Both the position numbers and the translations under genes were made by a program. DNA of 6,740 nucleotides from Flavobacteriaceae bacterium (GTDB taxonomy: Bacteria > Bacteroidota > Bacteroidia > Flavobacteriales > Flavobacteriaceae): positions 1-6,740 of the forward strand of contig DAOVTF010000112.1 of assembly GCA_030633225.1 (NCBI GenBank), in the 5' to 3' direction. The notes below the pieces were generated by a model. That model made no database searches and was not told the origin of the DNA. It saw nothing but the letters and a program-made list of their open reading frames with translations. Positions 5,082 to 6,740 of this stretch are shown here, piece by piece. Within the stretch, counting starts at the first letter, position 1; each line of letters starts with the position of its first letter.

Positions 5082-6353
5082 TTCAATTTTCATGGTTAAG
5101 AAGTTTGTTTGACCATGAGCAATTGCAGCATTGTTAAAAATTGCTAATCCAAAAGACATTTCTTGTCCAATTACAAATTCAGCATCCATAGGATCACCTG
5201 TATTTAATTTTCTTCTAATTTCTAATTGCCACCCAGAACCTGTATGTTGAGATCTAACTTGTACTTCACCTCTACCATCACTTTCTCCAAGACCTGGATT
5301 AATAATGATACTTGGCATTCTTTTGTTTCCAAATCCTTGAGAATAATCAGGGTCTCCATTAGGATCGATAGTTGAAGCATCAGCTAATGTTAATACACCA
5401 TCTGCAGAAACACCTGTAACAGCTACTGCTGTGCCATTATCTATTTCTGTTTGTGTAATCCAATAGTAATTTTCTCTGTTTTTAATTACATATTTTGGGC
5501 TACTAAAACCAGTAACTACATCTGTAAATTTCATTGAAGTACTGTATGGAGAATTAATATCTGTATTCCCATCATTTTTTCTTCCGTTAGCTGTAGCAAA
5601 ACCTTCATCTTCTTCCCATTGAACGAAACCATCATCACAAGCTTCAGCCAATGCATGCCTGTCACGTTTCCAGTGCCAAAAATCGGTCAATTCACCTTCA
5701 TTTTTCATATAATGTCTTGTAACTTTATTTCCGGCATCATCTTCGTCAACCCCTGTTAATGTTAAGGAGCTATGACAAGTAACTGTACAAGTACCTCCTG
5801 CAAAACCTTCAGGATTACCAATAGGGAACATAAAACCAAATTTATCTTCATAAAATTTATCATTTTTATGGTTAGCATATTTGTTTTCTTGTTGCCATTT
5901 ACTTGTACCTTCGTTAAAATACCAAGATTGTCTATCTCTACTATCCGTATCATCTTCCCATTCAAATAATAGGTATAGGAATTCACTATCGTGCCCACCT
6001 CTTAATGAATATTTATAACTTTCTCCTGTATAAGGATCCATTAAGTCTGTAGGTTCTAATGATGTGTCAAAATTACTTGAGCCATTTAAAGTGATTTCTC
6101 TATCTCCTGCACCTGTAACAGTTGCTCTATTTATAAGAGGTCTCGCCTCTTTCCACACATCATCAATTTCACCATCAAAATTAGGTGCTGTTGAGAATTT
6201 TTTAACTAATAAAACATCTGAACTTTCTCCAACTCCAGGATCAATAGGAAGAGTTGCGTCACATTCTGGTTCATCATCATGTGTACAACTTGTGAATGAA
6301 AATGATATTAGAAAAACCATTGCTAATACCATACTAATTTTTTTTGCTTTCAT
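5079..6353 (-). CDS. Haem-binding lipoprotein of the ethylbenzene dehydrogenase gamma-subunit family (EB_dh)
   Basis: This 424-residue lipoprotein has a signal at 1-22 ending in FTS and the lipid-carrying Cys at 23. The next residues, THDDEPE, are acidic as in Bacteroidota surface-export signals. The domain opens with APNFDGEIDDVWKEA (56-70), the start common to CBM9/DOMON-like beta-sandwiches. Family landmarks are LYLLFEWEDD (126-135), DFWHWKRDRH (224-233), and WQLEIRRKLNTGD (375-387) near the end; this set is what I know from EB_dh haem-binding domains (PF09459), whose founding member holds a haem b between Met and Lys. A CTVTCH motif at 189-194 (CX3CH) is not the usual CXXCH, so covalent haem is uncertain. 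The family serves as the haem subunit of type II DMSO-reductase enzymes or as a stand-alone electron protein. It is the first gene after the 387-bp leader and is set off from the rest by a hairpin. The start is fixed by the signal peptide; no Shine-Dalgarno site is seen. Confidence 0.88.
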   Translation of the reverse strand: MKAKKISMVLAMVFLISFSFTSCTHDDEPECDATLPIDPGVGESSDVLLVKKFSTAPNFDGEIDDVWKEARPLINRATVTGAGDREITLNGSSNFDTSLEPTDLMDPYTGESYKYSLRGGHDSEFLYLLFEWEDDTDSRDRQSWYFNEGTSKWQQENKYANHKNDKFYEDKFGFMFPIGNPEGFAGGTCTVTCHSSLTLTGVDEDDAGNKVTRHYMKNEGELTDFWHWKRDRHALAEACDDGFVQWEEDEGFATANGRKNDGNTDINSPYSTSMKFTDVVTGFSSPKYVIKNRENYYWITQTEIDNGTAVAVTGVSADGVLTLADASTIDPNGDPDYSQGFGNKRMPSIIINPGLGESDGRGEVQVRSQHTGSGWQLEIRRKLNTGDPMDAEFVIGQEMSFGLAIFNNAAIAHGQTNFLTMKIE

Positions 6354-6740
6354 TTTGATAATTATTTATTGATTATTATTTGTTATTTTTTTTGCTTTAA
6401 GGTTTTGATTTGTTAAGTTTTTGAGACTATTATTTTATTTTTTTTTCATATATCTTTTGAATTAGATGTTTAAGCTAGGATAAAGTTATGAGTAATTAAA
6501 AGTTTGAATTATGACGAATATCAGTAAAATAAAAATGTTATAATATTGATACATAAGCTAATAAAGATATTTTATGATATTAATCATAAAATATTTAATA
6601 CAGAAAGGCACAATAGTTACTTATAGATGTGATAATAGTTACATGTTATTGTTTTTGGTAAACAAAATTTCTAAATAAAGGGCTATTAAATCAAAAAATT
6701 TCCATTAGAATTGTATGTTAAATATTTATAAAATAAAAAT
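6354..6740. other. 387-bp non-coding leader region
   Basis: This very AT-rich stretch lies upstream of the haem lipoprotein gene and reaches the right edge. I see no convincing gene on either strand. It holds the FNR-like palindrome at 6567-6594 and a short direct repeat (AATAGTTAC at 6612-6620 and 6634-6642). I looked for the Bacteroidota promoter pattern TTTG with TAnnTTTG and found no clean pair on the minus strand; TATCTTTA at 6569-6562 is a partial -7 match without a good -33 element. The promoter for the locus is expected here but I cannot place it. Confidence 0.6.
6567..6594. promoter_or_regulatory. Perfect palindrome, candidate CRP/FNR-family operator
   Basis: ATATTTTATGAT (6567-6578) and ATCATAAAATAT (6583-6594) are perfect reverse complements around the 4-nt spacer ATTA. 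The centre reads TGAT-N4-ATCA, the core of FNR-type sites (TTGAT-N4-ATCAA), with one base different in each outer half. It lacks a T tract and has almost no GC, so it is not a terminator. Its centre is about 227 bp upstream of the haem lipoprotein start, so the transcript would have a long leader, or the site serves a divergent gene beyond the right edge. Confidence 0.5.

Noticed and set aside
5772..5969. 65-codon open frame on the plus strand
   Set aside because: It is antisense to the EB_dh gene and low in complexity (rich in F, I and K), as expected for a chance frame in AT-rich DNA.
5762..5998. 78-codon open frame on the minus strand
   Set aside because: It lies wholly inside the haem lipoprotein gene in another frame, and has no recognisable domain or ribosome-binding site. 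The lipoprotein frame carries clear family motifs there.
6064..6372. 102-codon open frame on the plus strand
   Set aside because: It is antisense to the start of the haem lipoprotein gene. Its hydrophobic end is simply the complement of the signal peptide region and leader.
6418..6460. Possible plus-strand promoter (TTTTTG and TATCTTTTG)
   Set aside because: The spacing of about 28 bp is too long for the TTTG / TAnnTTTG promoter type, the -7 match has an extra T, and it would point into the antisense of this region's leader with no gene in the window.
6689..6740. Possible C-terminal end of another minus-strand gene entering from the right edge
   Set aside because: One minus-strand frame is open from the edge for about 17 codons to a TAA, but the peptide is short and featureless, and such length is expected by chance in this composition.
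1..6740. CRISPR array, tRNA, rRNA or insertion sequence
   Set aside because: I saw no regularly spaced repeats, no tRNA-like cloverleaf, no rRNA segments, and no transposase or terminal inverted repeats. The inverted repeats present are single intergenic hairpins or an operator-like palindrome.

Overview
The window is strongly AT-rich, and every gene I can support lies on the minus strand, so it is transcribed from right to left. Family content points to a member of the Bacteroidota, most likely a flavobacterium-like marine or sediment organism. The clues are a DUF5777-type outer-membrane barrel, lipoproteins with acidic residues straight after the lipid cysteine, a c-type cytochrome beginning with a W-x-VP / NP-rich segment, few Shine-Dalgarno sequences, and low GC. 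This taxonomic call is inference from composition and protein families.

Layout in order of transcription. 6740-6354 is a 387-bp non-coding leader with a perfect 12-bp inverted repeat whose core reads TGAT-N4-ATCA, the pattern of a CRP/FNR-family operator. 6353-5079 encodes a haem-binding lipoprotein of the ethylbenzene dehydrogenase gamma-subunit type (EB_dh). It is followed by a long composite hairpin (5081-5013). Then come a monohaem cytochrome c lipoprotein (4996-4619), a DUF5777 beta-barrel protein (4601-3735), a second intergenic hairpin, a 90-residue protein with a Tat-type signal (3663-3391), a Tat-exported polyferredoxin (3367-2411), an NrfD/PsrC-type membrane quinone-interacting subunit (2414-1092), an unrecognised bitopic protein (1095-169), and the first 52 codons of another exported protein, probably a cytochrome c (157 to the left edge). 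The last three junctions are two 4-bp ATGA overlaps and an 11-bp gap, so this half is tightly coupled.

How the parts could work together (inference). NrfD plus polyferredoxin is the usual module that passes electrons between the quinone pool and a periplasmic enzyme. Here it sits with a soluble or anchored cytochrome, a cytochrome lipoprotein, an EB_dh haem lipoprotein carrying a possible surface-export signal, and an outer-membrane barrel. No molybdopterin catalytic subunit is seen. Either the catalytic gene lies beyond the left edge, or the locus is an electron conduit from the quinol pool to the outer membrane or cell surface. The FNR-like palindrome would fit control by oxygen or nitrogen oxides.

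The most useful leads are the 90-residue protein, which copies the N-terminal module of the neighbouring polyferredoxin without its iron-sulfur domain; a CX3CH motif in the EB_dh lipoprotein; the loss of one of the 16 expected cluster cysteines in the polyferredoxin; and the composite hairpin between the first two genes.
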